Positions 37,494 to 47,259 of a stretch of 64,000 nt of DNA are shown here, piece by piece. The position numbers were made by a program, and so were the translations under genes. This stretch comes from Desulfobacteraceae bacterium (GTDB lineage: Bacteria; Desulfobacterota; Desulfobacteria; Desulfobacterales; Desulfobacteraceae). The notes below the pieces were generated by a model, which did no database searches, was not told where the DNA came from, and saw nothing but the letters and a program-made list of their open reading frames with translations. Numbering within the stretch: the first letter of the stretch is position 1; every line of letters starts with the position of its first letter. Location of the stretch: positions 62,001-126,000 of the forward strand of contig JADGFI010000001.1 of NCBI GenBank assembly GCA_016743945.1, given 5' to 3'.

Positions 37494-39163
37494 CTATCCA
37501 CACCAATACAGTTATTCCATTCAAATCGTTTCACGTGATCCAACACCATGCCGGAAGTCTGCACACTTTCGTGGTCGGGCAAATTTTGAACCCGTATCTG
37601 ATCCATTACAGATCAGCCTTCGCTTTCTCCAGCTTTCCTCTACCCGCATCCCCATAGGCCAGCTTTGCAGCCAGCTTTCCTTCCGAAAAAGGAGAGATAT
37701 GGGCTTATCAAGTTCCACTTTCAACACACAATGGGTTAGCGTCTGTCTGTCCGCCGGAGGGATCATCGATTACGTGAAGTGACAAACGAACACTCCAACC
37801 ATACCTCTTACCGTTTTGGTCCAGGCCTGTCAGCATCTTTGGCCTGACGAAAATAACGACGTTTATTAACAGCTCACATATGTTACGCATACCACCGTTC
37901 CTAGCTCCCATCCAGGTTGATGCTCCCAGAGTTGAGGTCCTCTCACGGTTCTCTCTTCAGGCCCATGGCCAAGGGCTTCATTGTCATCCGGGCTCCACAC
38001 AAAACCATTACTGGTAATGCATGCCGGAGTAGAAAACTGCCGGTAATACAGCAGGTTGGATCAAGCCCAACATTATTAAAAGCGACTTCTTGTCGCAACG
38101 TAGGGATTTTTCTTGACAGTATCGGGCCGAGAATCACCATGTCCCTTCTCTCTCTTATTTCCGTCATTGGAGCCCTGATTTTTTCCATGGGGATTCCTAT
38201 TATTCCCTGGCCCTTGGCAGAATGCTGCTGGGCATCGGTATGGCCTGCAATTTCATGGGCGGGTTAAAGCTGATCACCCTCTGGTTTGATCCCAAACTCT
38301 TTGCAACCCTTTCCGCCCTGATTGTTTCCCTTGGCACCGCCGGCAACATCGCAGCTACCACCCCCCTGGTTTTCATGGTTCAGGCAATGGGATGGCGTTA
38401 CAGTTTTATGACCATGGGCGGGATTAGCTTTTTGGTCATCCTTCTATTCTTTTTTCTGGTGAGCGACCAACCGCCCTTTGTCCAAACGATGAAGACCCGC
38501 CAAAGCCCTCCCCGACCCGGTATAAAAGAAACTTTCAAAGTTGCCAGGACACTGTTTACCCGGAAAGATTTCTGGATCATTTCGTTTTCAACCTTCTGCC
38601 GCTACGGTATTTTTGCCGCTGTTCAGGCATTATGGGCAGGCCCTTATCTGATTCAAGTGGCCGGTTTATCAAGTGTCACAACCGGAAATATTATTTTATT
38701 CATGAGCATCGGGTTAATCATCGGGTGTCCTGCGAGCGGTCATCTGTCCGACAGGGTTTTCAATTCCCGAAAACGAATCGTCATACCCGGCATCTGCGGC
38801 ATGACGGGTATTTTATGGCTTCTGGCCTTTCTCCCGGAGGGAACCGCAGCCATTCCTTTGGCCCTTGTTTTTTTCGCTTTTGGCCTGTTCAGCGGCTCAG
38901 GCCAACTCATGTACGCCCATATTAAAGAACTGGTTCCCCATGAACATGCCGGCATGGCCATGACGGCCATCAATTTTTTTACCATGGCCGGCGTTGCCGT
39001 CTTTTTACAGGGGATGGGATCTTTGATGAAGTTTCTCTATCCGGGTGCCTCCCTGGGCGTATCTGCCTTTAAAAGCGCCTTTATCTTCTGCGCGATTTGC
39101 CTGACCATCATCGGTGCCCTCTACACGTTTACAACAGAAACAAATCAAAATTTTCCCGATTGA

Positions 39164-39513
39164 CCTTCCTTTTCTATTTGGTATTTTAAACGATGATTTA
39201 TCTTTTCGAATATAAATATTTAATGCCAAGAAATAGAATCGTGAGCTCGCATAAATGCTCCCACACACTCCCGATATCTATTTCTTTCATGGTACCAATG
39301 TACTAAGTTGATTTTAAAATTTCTTTACTCCAATTTCGAATGCTGTTATGAATTTACCCTGAAAAAGTTTCGAAATTAATGTGGACCGGATATCATTCAA
39401 AATTATATGAAATGCCTACCCGGTGATCAACTTGTTAGCGTAAAAAAATATAAGTGTCGAGAGCACTTGATGTGATTAGAGCTTAATTTATTACAAATGG
39501 TGTCTCATTTCTA
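39164..39513. other. AT-rich gene-free stretch
   Basis: Between the broken MFS gene and the convergent barrel gene. I see no reading frame with a recognisable product and no clear hairpin; it ends in the promoter-like site at 39514. Confidence 0.5.
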
Positions 39514-39542
39514 TTGACACATTCCGCAGTGAGGATTACAAT
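39514..39542 (+). promoter_or_regulatory. Near-consensus sigma-70 promoter pointing into the 3' end of the next gene
   Basis: TTGACA (39514-39519), exactly 17 bp, TACAAT (39537-39542), plus strand. No plus-strand gene follows; a transcript would run antisense to the barrel lipoprotein gene. Confidence 0.5.
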
Positions 39543-39591
39543 TATTGCAGATCAAGTAACCAAATTGATTTTTCTGTGTATGATTGGCAAC

Positions 39592-41067
39592 TTAAAATCT
39601 GGTTGTCAGAGACATTATAAAGGCATCTCTGGAACCTATCAATCCGTTGTATTCAGCCGAAACAGACCATCGTTTATTTATATCCCAATTTCCGCCTAAG
39701 ACAATATTCCATGGGTCGGCATTTTCCTGGTCTATTGTGTAGTCGATGTCGAAGTTGTAGCCGGGCACTGAGTAGGTTCCGCTGATTGTCAGATCTGTTA
39801 TAAGGTAATTCCCTCCTGTGAAAAGGGACAGGTTACCCCATTTTTCAAGGTTCAATGTCCTTCCAACACGGGGAGTGATCGTATAAGCAATTCCTTCTGT
39901 ATCTGTTGAATCCATGTCTGCAAATGAAAAATTGAGTGGAATCGTAACAAACCAATTATTCCATCCTCCAGCCAATACGGTTCCTACCCCGAAATTGGTT
40001 CCGGAAAAATCGGTATCAATCGGTAAAGTAAAGGTTTTATCTTTTAAAAGTGGGCAAAGCGGGTTTGGTGGAAATCCTGAACAACTGATATCCATATGAG
40101 AAAGCATCCCGTTGCCGTCAAGAAGAACATCCATGGTGGCACTGCCATCTATTCTGCCTAAGGTTGCGTATACATTCATAAAGGGAAAAATCCAGGAATC
40201 AACCTTGAGTTGTAAGGTTGAATTTTTTGAACTGGCGTTGTTAAATCCGACAAATTCGAAAGGTTCTTTTGCTCCGCCGTTAAACCCCACCTCAAGGGCA
40301 TCCAGAAACATATCCTGGGAAACATAGGCAAATGTCAATCCGATACCATAGGGCAAAGGCAGATCATACCCTTTGTCAATCACTTTCTGTGCGAGAAACG
40401 GCATTTTGTGGGTCCATACTTTCGGCGCATCCTCGCCTTGGCTGTCGATGCGTTTAAAGTTGGTGTTGGGAAGGCTGATGTTGGATACCCCGGTATCGGT
40501 TAAATCCTCATTTACTGACAGCCTCACCACCCTTGCGCCTGCGGTGGCAGCAACGCCCGACTCTCCCAAAATATAAACCGGAACGTTTTTCTGAAATTCT
40601 GAGATAGTGGTGGCTAATGTTTCCCCGACAGCTGTCTCTGCCGTAATTCCCGTTCTTGTGGTACCTTTTTTGAAAGCATTAAGTGCGTCTTGGTCGGGAA
40701 GCAGGATGAGCACCCGGTACGCTCCGGCAGACAGCCCCAACCCGATATCCATTCTTAAAATGTCCATGTAAGTGCGGGTGTTTTGTATTTTATCGTATAA
40801 TATACCGGAACCGACTCCGCCTCCGATAACAGGTGCTTTGACACTTTTAACACGGCCTGTAAAATAACCGGCAGATTTAGCTATTTCCTCTTGAATTGCA
40901 GGTTTTTCCTTAACAATTTGGGAGATGGTGTCAACTGCCTGGTCATTTATTCTTAGACGTATAGGTTCCCTCTCAAGAACAGGAATGGTTCTGCAACCCA
41001 TAAAAGTCATCAGGATAAGCAGGATAATAATTGGTTCAATCACGCTTTTGAATCGATTTTGCAGCAC
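39592..41067 (-). CDS. YSC84/SYLF-domain lipoprotein with C-terminal outer-membrane barrel
   Basis: 491 residues. The start is a GTG with AGAGGAGG 6 bp upstream. A signal peptide ends in a lipobox-like FMGC. Residues 45-200 resemble the YSC84 (SYLF) lipid-binding domain (SAGYFTGRVKSVKAPVIGG; MDIGLGLSAGAYRVLILL), and residues 230-491 look like a beta barrel that ends in an aromatic residue (MSLTTRF). The combination would place a lipid-binding module next to an outer-membrane pore. Its function is unknown. It stands alone on the minus strand. Confidence 0.7.
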   Translation of the reverse strand: MLQNRFKSVIEPIIILLILMTFMGCRTIPVLEREPIRLRINDQAVDTISQIVKEKPAIQEEIAKSAGYFTGRVKSVKAPVIGGGVGSGILYDKIQNTRTYMDILRMDIGLGLSAGAYRVLILLPDQDALNAFKKGTTRTGITAETAVGETLATTISEFQKNVPVYILGESGVAATAGARVVRLSVNEDLTDTGVSNISLPNTNFKRIDSQGEDAPKVWTHKMPFLAQKVIDKGYDLPLPYGIGLTFAYVSQDMFLDALEVGFNGGAKEPFEFVGFNNASSKNSTLQLKVDSWIFPFMNVYATLGRIDGSATMDVLLDGNGMLSHMDISCSGFPPNPLCPLLKDKTFTLPIDTDFSGTNFGVGTVLAGGWNNWFVTIPLNFSFADMDSTDTEGIAYTITPRVGRTLNLEKWGNLSLFTGGNYLITDLTISGTYSVPGYNFDIDYTIDQENADPWNIVLGGNWDINKRWSVSAEYNGLIGSRDAFIMSLTTRF

Positions 41068-41357
41068 CGGCCTCCTCTGCGGATTTTACCCGGGAGAATT
41101 AAAAGCAAATTTTATAAATTTGCTTTTTTATAAATTATTGAATATGCTTTTGTAAACAAAATCTTTTCTACTTCCAAACGAGCGATGGGAATAACAAATG
41201 GCCGGCATGAATCGACTTGCGAATATTCAGTTTTCTGATGTGGAAATATTCTTGGTTGCTGCAAGTCAATGGAATATTGATTTTTGTCCGCTTGAACTGG
41301 ATTATTTCAGATATCTTAAAGACTTTTATAGAATTAAGTGATTACAGGAGTTTATTT

Positions 41358-43817
41358 TTGAATAGAAGCGCAACGGTTTTCCTTCGGGAAGAAAAAAGAG
41401 ATAAAACAGTTCGTATCACAGGTCTTGATAAACCCCAAATAAGCTCAGCAATTGAGGAAAAATGGCAAAGAATTATAAATCTAATCGCCAGAATTTTAAA
41501 TGTCCCGTCAGGGCTTATTATGGAGATTACAGAAGACTCCATGAGCGTATTTCTAAAAAGCAATAACGGCCAAAACCCTTATAAAAATGGTGGGTGCGAT
41601 AATCTGGGAAAAGGACTCTATTGCGAAACAGTTATTGGCGCAAACTCCGAGTTTTTAGTTGAGAATGCCCGACCTTGTTCATCATGGAAAGGTAATCCAG
41701 ATGTTAAATTAAATATGATCTCCTACTACGGCCTTCCCATTCGGTGGCCGGATGGAGAATTCTTCGGTACGATTTGTGTGTTGGATGATAAACGAAACTC
41801 ATATGATGAGACCTTTAAGGAACTTATTATAGAGTTTAGATCTTCGATTGAAAAAGACCTGGAAATAGAAATTCAGGCGCAGGGGCGGGGCGAGCAATTA
41901 CTGGCGATTAACAAAAGCCAGGAACAATTGAAAATGATTGGTGACAATCTTCCAGAGGGGATGGTTTACAGGCTTATTCACGGACCTGATGGCACCCGCA
42001 GGCTTTCCTATGCAAGTGAAGGCTGCAGTCGTCTGTTTCAGGTCAAACGGGAAGATATTTGTCAGGATGCAAATGTTCTTTACAACATGATAGCGCCTGA
42101 GTTTCTTGCGCCCCTTGCCTTAGCGGAAAAAAAGTCAATTGAAAACTCTGAGACCTTTGAATTTGAAATGCCAATGACGCTTCCAGATGGAGAAACCCGC
42201 TGGATTCGCTGGCATTCCAAAGCAAGTAAAGAGGGGGATACCTTTGTTTGGGACGGTGTCTGCCTGGATGTTACCCGCCGTGTAATGGCTGAAAAATCAA
42301 TTAGCAAGGCCAGAGAAAAACTGGAAACTCAAGTTCATGAGAGAACCAGAGATCTGTATGAATCAAATCAGAGTCTAAAAAATGAAATTCAAGAGCGCAA
42401 AAAAATAGAAACGAACCTTGCTAAAAGCGAAGGCAAGTACCGAGGGCTTATTGACAATTCCCTGGTCGGGGTCCTGACCACCACCAGTGATGGATACATG
42501 ACCTTTATTAATGATGCCCTGGCTAAGATATTTGACTTTGAGACCTCCCAGATGATTCTGGGCCAACGGTTCAAAAGGCATTGGCGGTATATAAAGGACC
42601 GTGACCGGATGCTGGACACGCTCAGGAAAAACGGGAGCGTGATTAATTTCGAAGCAGAGGCAGTTACCCATAAGGGACGGCATATTCAGATACTTTTTTC
42701 AGCAAAATCAATTAACAATGAAATTTTGGGTATGGTGATGGATATCACAGAACTCAAACAGGCAAAAATTAAATTACAAAGTGCCTATTCGGAAATAAAA
42801 TAATTGAAAGATCAGTTGGAAGCTGATCAAGTTTATCTTCGTGAAGAAATCAAGCTTAAACATAATCATGAAAAAATTATCGGTAATTGTGAAAAACTGA
42901 AATATGTCCTTTTCAGGGTGGAGCAAAGCGCTCCTTTAGATACCACCGTACTCGTATTAGGGGAGACTGGAACCGGAAAGGAGCTCATCGCAAGGGCCAT
43001 CCATAATGCCAGTTCAAGAAAAGACCGCCCCATGATTAAGGTGGATTGTGCGTCATTGCCTTCAAACTTGGTAGAATCTGAATTATTCGGTCACGAAAAA
43101 GGGGCTTTTACCGGTGCTGATTCAAAACGAATTGGCCGATTTGAACTGGCAAGCGGGGCTACAATTTTTTTAGATGAGATAGGAGAGTTGCCTCTTGAAC
43201 TGCAATCTAAGCTGTTAAGAGTACTTCAGGAAGGGGAATATGAGCGGTTGGGGAGTTCTAAAACACGTCGTACCGATGTCCGGGTAATTGCAGCAACCAA
43301 CCGCGATCTTGAAGAAGATGTCAAAAATAAGAAGTTCCGTATGGATCTTCTATACCGATTGAGTGTTTACACAATAACAATCCCGCCACTCAGGGACAGG
43401 GCGGAAGATATCGGTATGCTTGTTAACCATATGATTGAAAAATATCAAAAAAAACAGGGTAAAGAAATCAAATCCATACCCGCCGGTGCGCTAATTAAAT
43501 TGCAAGATTATAACTGGCCTGGAAATGTCAGGGAACTGGAGAATGTCATCCAGCGTGCGGTCATAAATACCGAGGGAGAAGTACTCCAGATTTCAGATGA
43601 ATTGACGTCTGGTAAGTCTGAGGAGGCGAGACGCTCACTTTTTTCAGATAATGCTATCAAACCGTTGCAAGATATGGAGCGGGAACATATTCTACGGGCG
43701 CTGAAAAAAACCAACTGGCAAGTCCATGGAGACTCTGGTGCTGCTATACTTTTGGATATTAATCCAAGTACACTTCGGGGTCGTATGCGCAAATTGAACA
43801 TCCATCGCCCTGTCTGA
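41358..43817 (+). pseudogene. Sigma-54-dependent regulator GAF-PAS-PAS-AAA+-Fis split by one TAA codon
   Basis: Two open frames in the same phase (to 42803 and from 42804) are separated only by TAA at 42801-42803. The first has a GAF domain (about 41400-41880), a PAS domain, a coiled coil and a second PAS. The second starts LKDQLEADQVYLREEI and carries the AAA+ core with GETGTGKE, the sigma-54 contact ESELFGHEKGAFTGA, FLDEIGEL and a Fis-type helix-turn-helix. In relatives this linker reads EIKQLKDQLEAE, so CAA to TAA is the likely change. The start is a TTG with AGGAG at 41346-41350. The AAA+ part might be re-initiated at TTG 42804, but no good site is present. Confidence 0.85.
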
Positions 43818-43827
43818 AAAACGTGAT

Positions 43828-43874
43828 GTTTGTCAAATATGATTGCTGAATATAATGGTCTTGTCATATTTGAC
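43828..43874. promoter_or_regulatory. Perfect 13-bp inverted repeat downstream of the regulator
   Basis: TTGTCAAATATGA (43828-43840) and TCATATTTGACAA (43862-43874) are exact complements around a 21-bp spacer. There is no T run. It could be an enhancer site for the regulator or a weak terminator. Confidence 0.5.
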
Positions 43875-44104
43875 AAGATAATATCCTCCTTCTTTTGGTA
43901 GGAACAGGCTTTTATATAATGGTTTTCATATTGAAAATTAGCTTGTTATGCATTCTTTTTTTTATTTTCTTCTCTTGGCTCATGTTCTGCAAGTGTGATT
44001 TATCGTTAGGTTGGCAGTGGTAGGTAATCATGCTCATTAAATTGGTTTGAGCCGTTGGTTCTTTTAATGAGCGATTCGAATTTAATTTCAATTTATTTGC
44101 AAGT

Positions 44105-44449
44105 ATGGTATCAATGGTTATTGTTTCTATTACGGCATATATTAGACCATCGAATCGAAGAGAACTCTTATCCACATGCCGTAGTATTGATGAAAAGACC
44201 TGCCAGGAAAAAAACTGTACCAAGGCACATGTGATGCAGCATGTCGATGATGAAAGTCATCTTTGCGTGGAGCAACGATGGGCGGATCGTATTGATATGG
44301 AAGACTATTTTCGATCTGACATTTTCGGTGCCCTGATCGGCGCCATGCAGGTGTTAGCCAAATCCTGGGAAATCCAGATTAATGAAAGTGATCGTACTGA
44401 AGGGATGGATACTCTGGAAGCCATACGGTCAAAAAAAATGCTTAAATGA
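44105..44449 (+). CDS. Antibiotic biosynthesis monooxygenase (ABM)-fold protein
   Basis: 114 residues with a dimeric alpha/beta ABM fold: SITAYIRPSNRRELLSTCRSI at the start, then HLCVEQRWADRIDMEDYFRSD and FGALIGAMQVLAKSWEIQINE. Members are small cofactor-light monooxygenases or stress proteins; two cysteines (near 32, 37) are unusual. I see no convincing ribosome-binding site. It lies between the regulator and the sigma-54 promoter, on the same strand as the sulfatase genes. Confidence 0.7.
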   Translation: MVSMVIVSITAYIRPSNRRELLSTCRSIDEKTCQEKNCTKAHVMQHVDDESHLCVEQRWADRIDMEDYFRSDIFGALIGAMQVLAKSWEIQINESDRTEGMDTLEAIRSKKMLK

Positions 44450-44522
44450 ATCAAACTCAAGGACATGGACCTGACTACTTCGGCATTAAGTTGAGCCTGT
44501 TTGGATAGGGTGGTTTAAAACA

Positions 44523-44539
44523 TTGGCAAACTTGTTGCA
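44523..44539 (+). promoter_or_regulatory. Sigma-54 (-24/-12) promoter of the sulfatase region
   Basis: TTGGCAAACTTGTTGCA places GG and GC exactly 10 bp apart, the spacing required for sigma-54. It lies 126 bp before the sulfatase start and 0.7 kb after a sigma-54 activator gene, which supports it. Confidence 0.75.
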
Positions 44540-44565
44540 TTAAAAGAAAACAACACAGTATTTAA

Positions 44566-44634
44566 GATGAAAGAGATACAATTCTGTCTCTTTCATCAAA
44601 ATTTGAGACAGATACAATTCCAAATTTGTCTCTA
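44566..44634 (+). promoter_or_regulatory. Leader hairpins between the sigma-54 promoter and the sulfatase gene
   Basis: First hairpin: GATGAAAGAGA (44566-44576) and TCTCTTTCATC (44587-44597), perfect. Second: GAGACA with TGTCTC (about 44605-44633). Both contain the direct repeat AGATACAATTC. They would lie in the mRNA leader; binding sites for a protein are also possible. Confidence 0.5.
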
Positions 44635-44664
44635 ACATAGAACATATTATCAAAGGAGATTACG

Positions 44665-46299
44665 ATGAGAAAGTATGGTTTATCATTTAACCTTATCATT
44701 GCCTGTACAGCGCTCTTGCTTGTCGGTAATTTAGGTGCAAAGGAAATTATCTATGATGCTGAGTATGTTAAATCATACAATCAGCATAAGACCCAATGGG
44801 ATAAAGAGGATAAATCTTTGCAAAAACGCCTGGCTGACCTTCAGGCAAAGACAGGTAAAAAACCCAATATCATATATTTTATGTGGGATGATGCGGCATA
44901 TGGTCGTGTGGGCCATCCCATGCTGAGCAAGCTGACCGGGATTGACACCCCCAATATAGATAGAATGGCAAAAGAAGGTATGACCTTGACCCGGATGTAT
45001 ACAGAGCCTTCCTGTACGCCTACCCGTGTTGCTACCATGACAGGACGGCATCCGATTCGCACGGGTCTGACCCAGGTTGTTTTCCCGGTGCACGCCATTG
45101 GTATGCCCAACAAAGAGGTCACGATTGCCGAACTTCTCAAAAAAGAAGGATATAAAACTGCCTTCTATGGAAAATATCATGTCGGTGATATAGATGGCTC
45201 ATATCCCCACCAGAACGGTTACGATGAGACCTTATTTACTATTTATAACCAGTTTGGTTCACAGTTTTTCAATAAGGACGGTGAAGACACTGGAGCAACC
45301 ATCGGTTTTACCAAACCACAGCAGGATCAGCTGTATACCATTGACGAAGAATTCCGTAACCCGGGCACGATCCCATGGGCTGCTGAAGCCAAAGCAGGAG
45401 AAAACGCCAAGCAGTTCAATAAGGATTACTCCTATGAAGAACAATTGCGGTTTGTGGAGGAAGTTCATAAACGCTCCATGGAATTTATCAAGACCAGTGC
45501 TAATGGCGATTCACCTTTCCTCTTAAATTACTGGTGGCATGGACCAAATGTAGCGGGCACGCACCGCTTAGGCCGTGACAGTGATTCGTCAGGCGGTGGT
45601 GATGGCGATGGAATGGAATATATGGATAAGCGTCTTGGAGAAATGTTTCAGCTGCTTAAAGATGAAGGCATTGATGACAACACCGTAGTTATTGTCATGG
45701 CCGATAATGGCCCCATGCTTGAGTTTTTTCCTCACATGTCAACATTTGGAATCTACACCGGCGGAAAAGGCGCTTTTACAGAAGGCGGTGTTCGCGTGCC
45801 TGCTTTTGTTAGATGGCCAGGCACTATTGAAGCCGGTTCTGTTGCCGGGGACATTATTCATGTAACAGACCTTTACACGACCTTTGCAAACCTTGGCGGT
45901 GCCAAAAAACATATTCCCACAGACAGGGTTATTGATGGTATTGACCAGACAGCAATGTTTCTTAACGGTGATACCAAAGGTCGTCGTGACTATGTACATA
46001 TTTATACAGGTCCATTACTTGCGGCCACGGTTAAACAGCAGTTCAAACGCCACTGGGTAGGTGATCGTCCGGGGCTGGCGGGTAAAGGTTTTTTTGACCT
46101 GTATCGCGATCCTAAAGAAATTCAGCCCATGATGGCTCAGTTTTTATGGGCGTGGGAACCGTTTGATTCTATGAAAGCCAGACACCAGAATCTGATGGAG
46201 GAATATCCCAATACGCCAATAACACGCGGCAAACCTTTTGAAGGTATCGATCTTTTACCCCAAGAGCGGGAAGTCGTAACGCCCTACGCATCCAAATAA
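44665..46299 (+). CDS. Arylsulfatase (formylglycine type), exported
   Basis: 544 residues. A signal peptide (about 1-25) precedes a sulfatase with the CxPxR signature CTPTR, Cys117 being the residue turned into formylglycine, followed by GRHPIRTGL. Other metal ligands are in MWDDAAYG near 73 and ADNGPM near 346. It removes sulfate from an organic ester in the periplasm. The substrate is unknown. AAAGGAG lies 8 bp upstream. No formylglycine-generating enzyme is in the window. A strong terminator follows. Confidence 0.93.
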   Translation: MRKYGLSFNLIIACTALLLVGNLGAKEIIYDAEYVKSYNQHKTQWDKEDKSLQKRLADLQAKTGKKPNIIYFMWDDAAYGRVGHPMLSKLTGIDTPNIDRMAKEGMTLTRMYTEPSCTPTRVATMTGRHPIRTGLTQVVFPVHAIGMPNKEVTIAELLKKEGYKTAFYGKYHVGDIDGSYPHQNGYDETLFTIYNQFGSQFFNKDGEDTGATIGFTKPQQDQLYTIDEEFRNPGTIPWAAEAKAGENAKQFNKDYSYEEQLRFVEEVHKRSMEFIKTSANGDSPFLLNYWWHGPNVAGTHRLGRDSDSSGGGDGDGMEYMDKRLGEMFQLLKDEGIDDNTVVIVMADNGPMLEFFPHMSTFGIYTGGKGAFTEGGVRVPAFVRWPGTIEAGSVAGDIIHVTDLYTTFANLGGAKKHIPTDRVIDGIDQTAMFLNGDTKGRRDYVHIYTGPLLAATVKQQFKRHWVGDRPGLAGKGFFDLYRDPKEIQPMMAQFLWAWEPFDSMKARHQNLMEEYPNTPITRGKPFEGIDLLPQEREVVTPYASK

Positions 46300-46318
46300 A
46301 CAAGTAACCTCGTTAACC

Positions 46319-46378
46319 GCACAGGAAATTACCATCTTCTGACGGATTTGGTGATTTCCTGTGCCGATTCTTTTTTTT
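46319..46378 (+). terminator. Rho-independent terminator after the sulfatase
   Basis: A 15-bp stem, 46319-46333 against 46350-46364 (GCACAGGAAATTACC with one G-T pair), followed by eight T at 46371-46378. The downstream barrel gene starts 16 bp later, so expression beyond it relies on read-through or a further promoter. Confidence 0.85.
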
Positions 46379-46394
46379 ATTTAGGAAATTTTAA

Positions 46395-47198
46395 ATGATT
46401 TGCAAAAGTATATTGCGCTGGTTGACCTATGTAGTTCTTGGTCTGAGTCTTTGTACTGTAACTGTCTTTGCAGATGACCAGGATCTGGCCAGGGAATCAC
46501 AGAATCCAGTGGCGGCAATGATCAGCGTCCCCATAAAAAACAAATTCAACTTTGGCGCCGGATCTGAAGATGCCTTTGTTTACGACATGGAATTTCAGCC
46601 GGTTTACCCCATGAGCCTGGGAGATCTTAATCTCATTAACCGCTTCATCATTCCGGTATCCTACCAGGAGGGCCTTTCTCCTGGAATGGATGATGAGTTC
46701 GGGCTTCGGAACATCACGTACCAGGCCTTTTTCTCTCCTGCAAAACCTGGGAAGGTCATCTGGGGCCTGGGCCCTACCATGGTTCTGCCGACCAACTCCG
46801 ATGATAGCCTGGGCAATGACAAATGGGCAGCAGGGCCTGCTGCCCTGGCACTGACCATGAAGGGGCCCTGGGTCAGCGGCCTGCTTGCCCAGCATTTTTG
46901 GGATTTTGCAGGAAAAGATCATGCCGCCAATGTCAATGTATCCACCCTTCAGTACTTTGTTAATTACAATACACCCAATTACTATCTGAACACATCTCCC
47001 ACCATGAACTATAATTGGGATGCTGCGGACAGCGATGCCTGGACCATTCCTGTGGGTGGCGGTATCGGCAAGATTGTTCGTTTCGGAGGAAAGCCGGTTG
47101 ACCTTCGCCTTTCGGCTTATTGGCATGCCAAGCGGCCTGAAAACGTTTCTGAATGGTTTACCGAACTGCAGTTTAAATTCATGTTTCCCAAAAAATAA
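46395..47198 (+). CDS. Outer-membrane beta-barrel protein (annotated elsewhere as neuromedin U-type transporter)
   Basis: 267 residues with a signal peptide (about 1-26) and a barrel: alternating strands such as MSLGDLNLINRFIIPVSYQ and VIWGLGPTMVLPTNSDD, and a C-terminal aromatic-rich strand. It belongs to the same family as the 50000-50894 gene. The role is unknown; a channel for hydrophobic compounds is usual guesswork. It starts the series barrel, YiaW-like, YiaV-like and TolC-like. Confidence 0.75.
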   Translation: MICKSILRWLTYVVLGLSLCTVTVFADDQDLARESQNPVAAMISVPIKNKFNFGAGSEDAFVYDMEFQPVYPMSLGDLNLINRFIIPVSYQEGLSPGMDDEFGLRNITYQAFFSPAKPGKVIWGLGPTMVLPTNSDDSLGNDKWAAGPAALALTMKGPWVSGLLAQHFWDFAGKDHAANVNVSTLQYFVNYNTPNYYLNTSPTMNYNWDAADSDAWTIPVGGGIGKIVRFGGKPVDLRLSAYWHAKRPENVSEWFTELQFKFMFPKK

Positions 47199-47259
47199 AC
47201 AGATATGCGAAAGACATGATAAAATCACAGCATTGAGAAGAATAGGATAAGAATAAATT

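Larger units (their letters stand above)
35970..38099 (-). mobile_element. Group II intron with reverse transcriptase
   Basis: 2130 bp on the minus strand. The 5' end reads GTTGCGACAAG at 38099, a variant of the GTGYG start. A structured region of about 600 bp (37494-38099, domains I-III and part of IV) precedes the reverse transcriptase gene. Domain V is classical (36010-36043) and domain VI with a bulged A (near 35975) ends the element. The end points are set by the reading frame of the interrupted MFS gene. A deleted copy of the 5' half lies at 62725-62980. Confidence 0.88.
35715..39163 (+). pseudogene. MFS transporter gene split by a group II intron and a frameshift
   Basis: Exon-like halves 35715-35969 and 38100-39163. 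The left half ends FFYAFALMQIP and the right resumes VGIFLDSIGPRITM in the same frame, so removing 35970-38099 exactly restores a 12-helix transporter of about 440 residues. The intron lies in antisense and so cannot splice from this mRNA. A second lesion follows: after FSMG the frame shifts at the G run 38189-38192 (one G short) and continues DSYYSLALGRMLLGIG in the next frame up to 39163. Similar to anion/sugar acid MFS carriers; no intact product expected. Confidence 0.85.

Noticed and set aside
37494..38099. Short frames on both strands in the intron 5' region
   Set aside because: The region is conserved as RNA between two copies (compare 62725-62980), with no shared frame; it is ribozyme structure.
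39514..39699. 61-codon plus-strand frame
   Set aside because: It begins inside the promoter-like site, has no ribosome-binding site, and its product is not recognisable.
42801..42803. Recoding of the in-frame stop in the sigma-54 regulator (selenocysteine or pyrrolysine)
   Set aside because: The codon is TAA, not TGA or TAG, and the linker position in relatives is an ordinary Gln.
43912..44223. 103-codon minus-strand frame
   Set aside because: It overlaps the ABM-fold gene on the other strand and has no family resemblance or ribosome-binding site.
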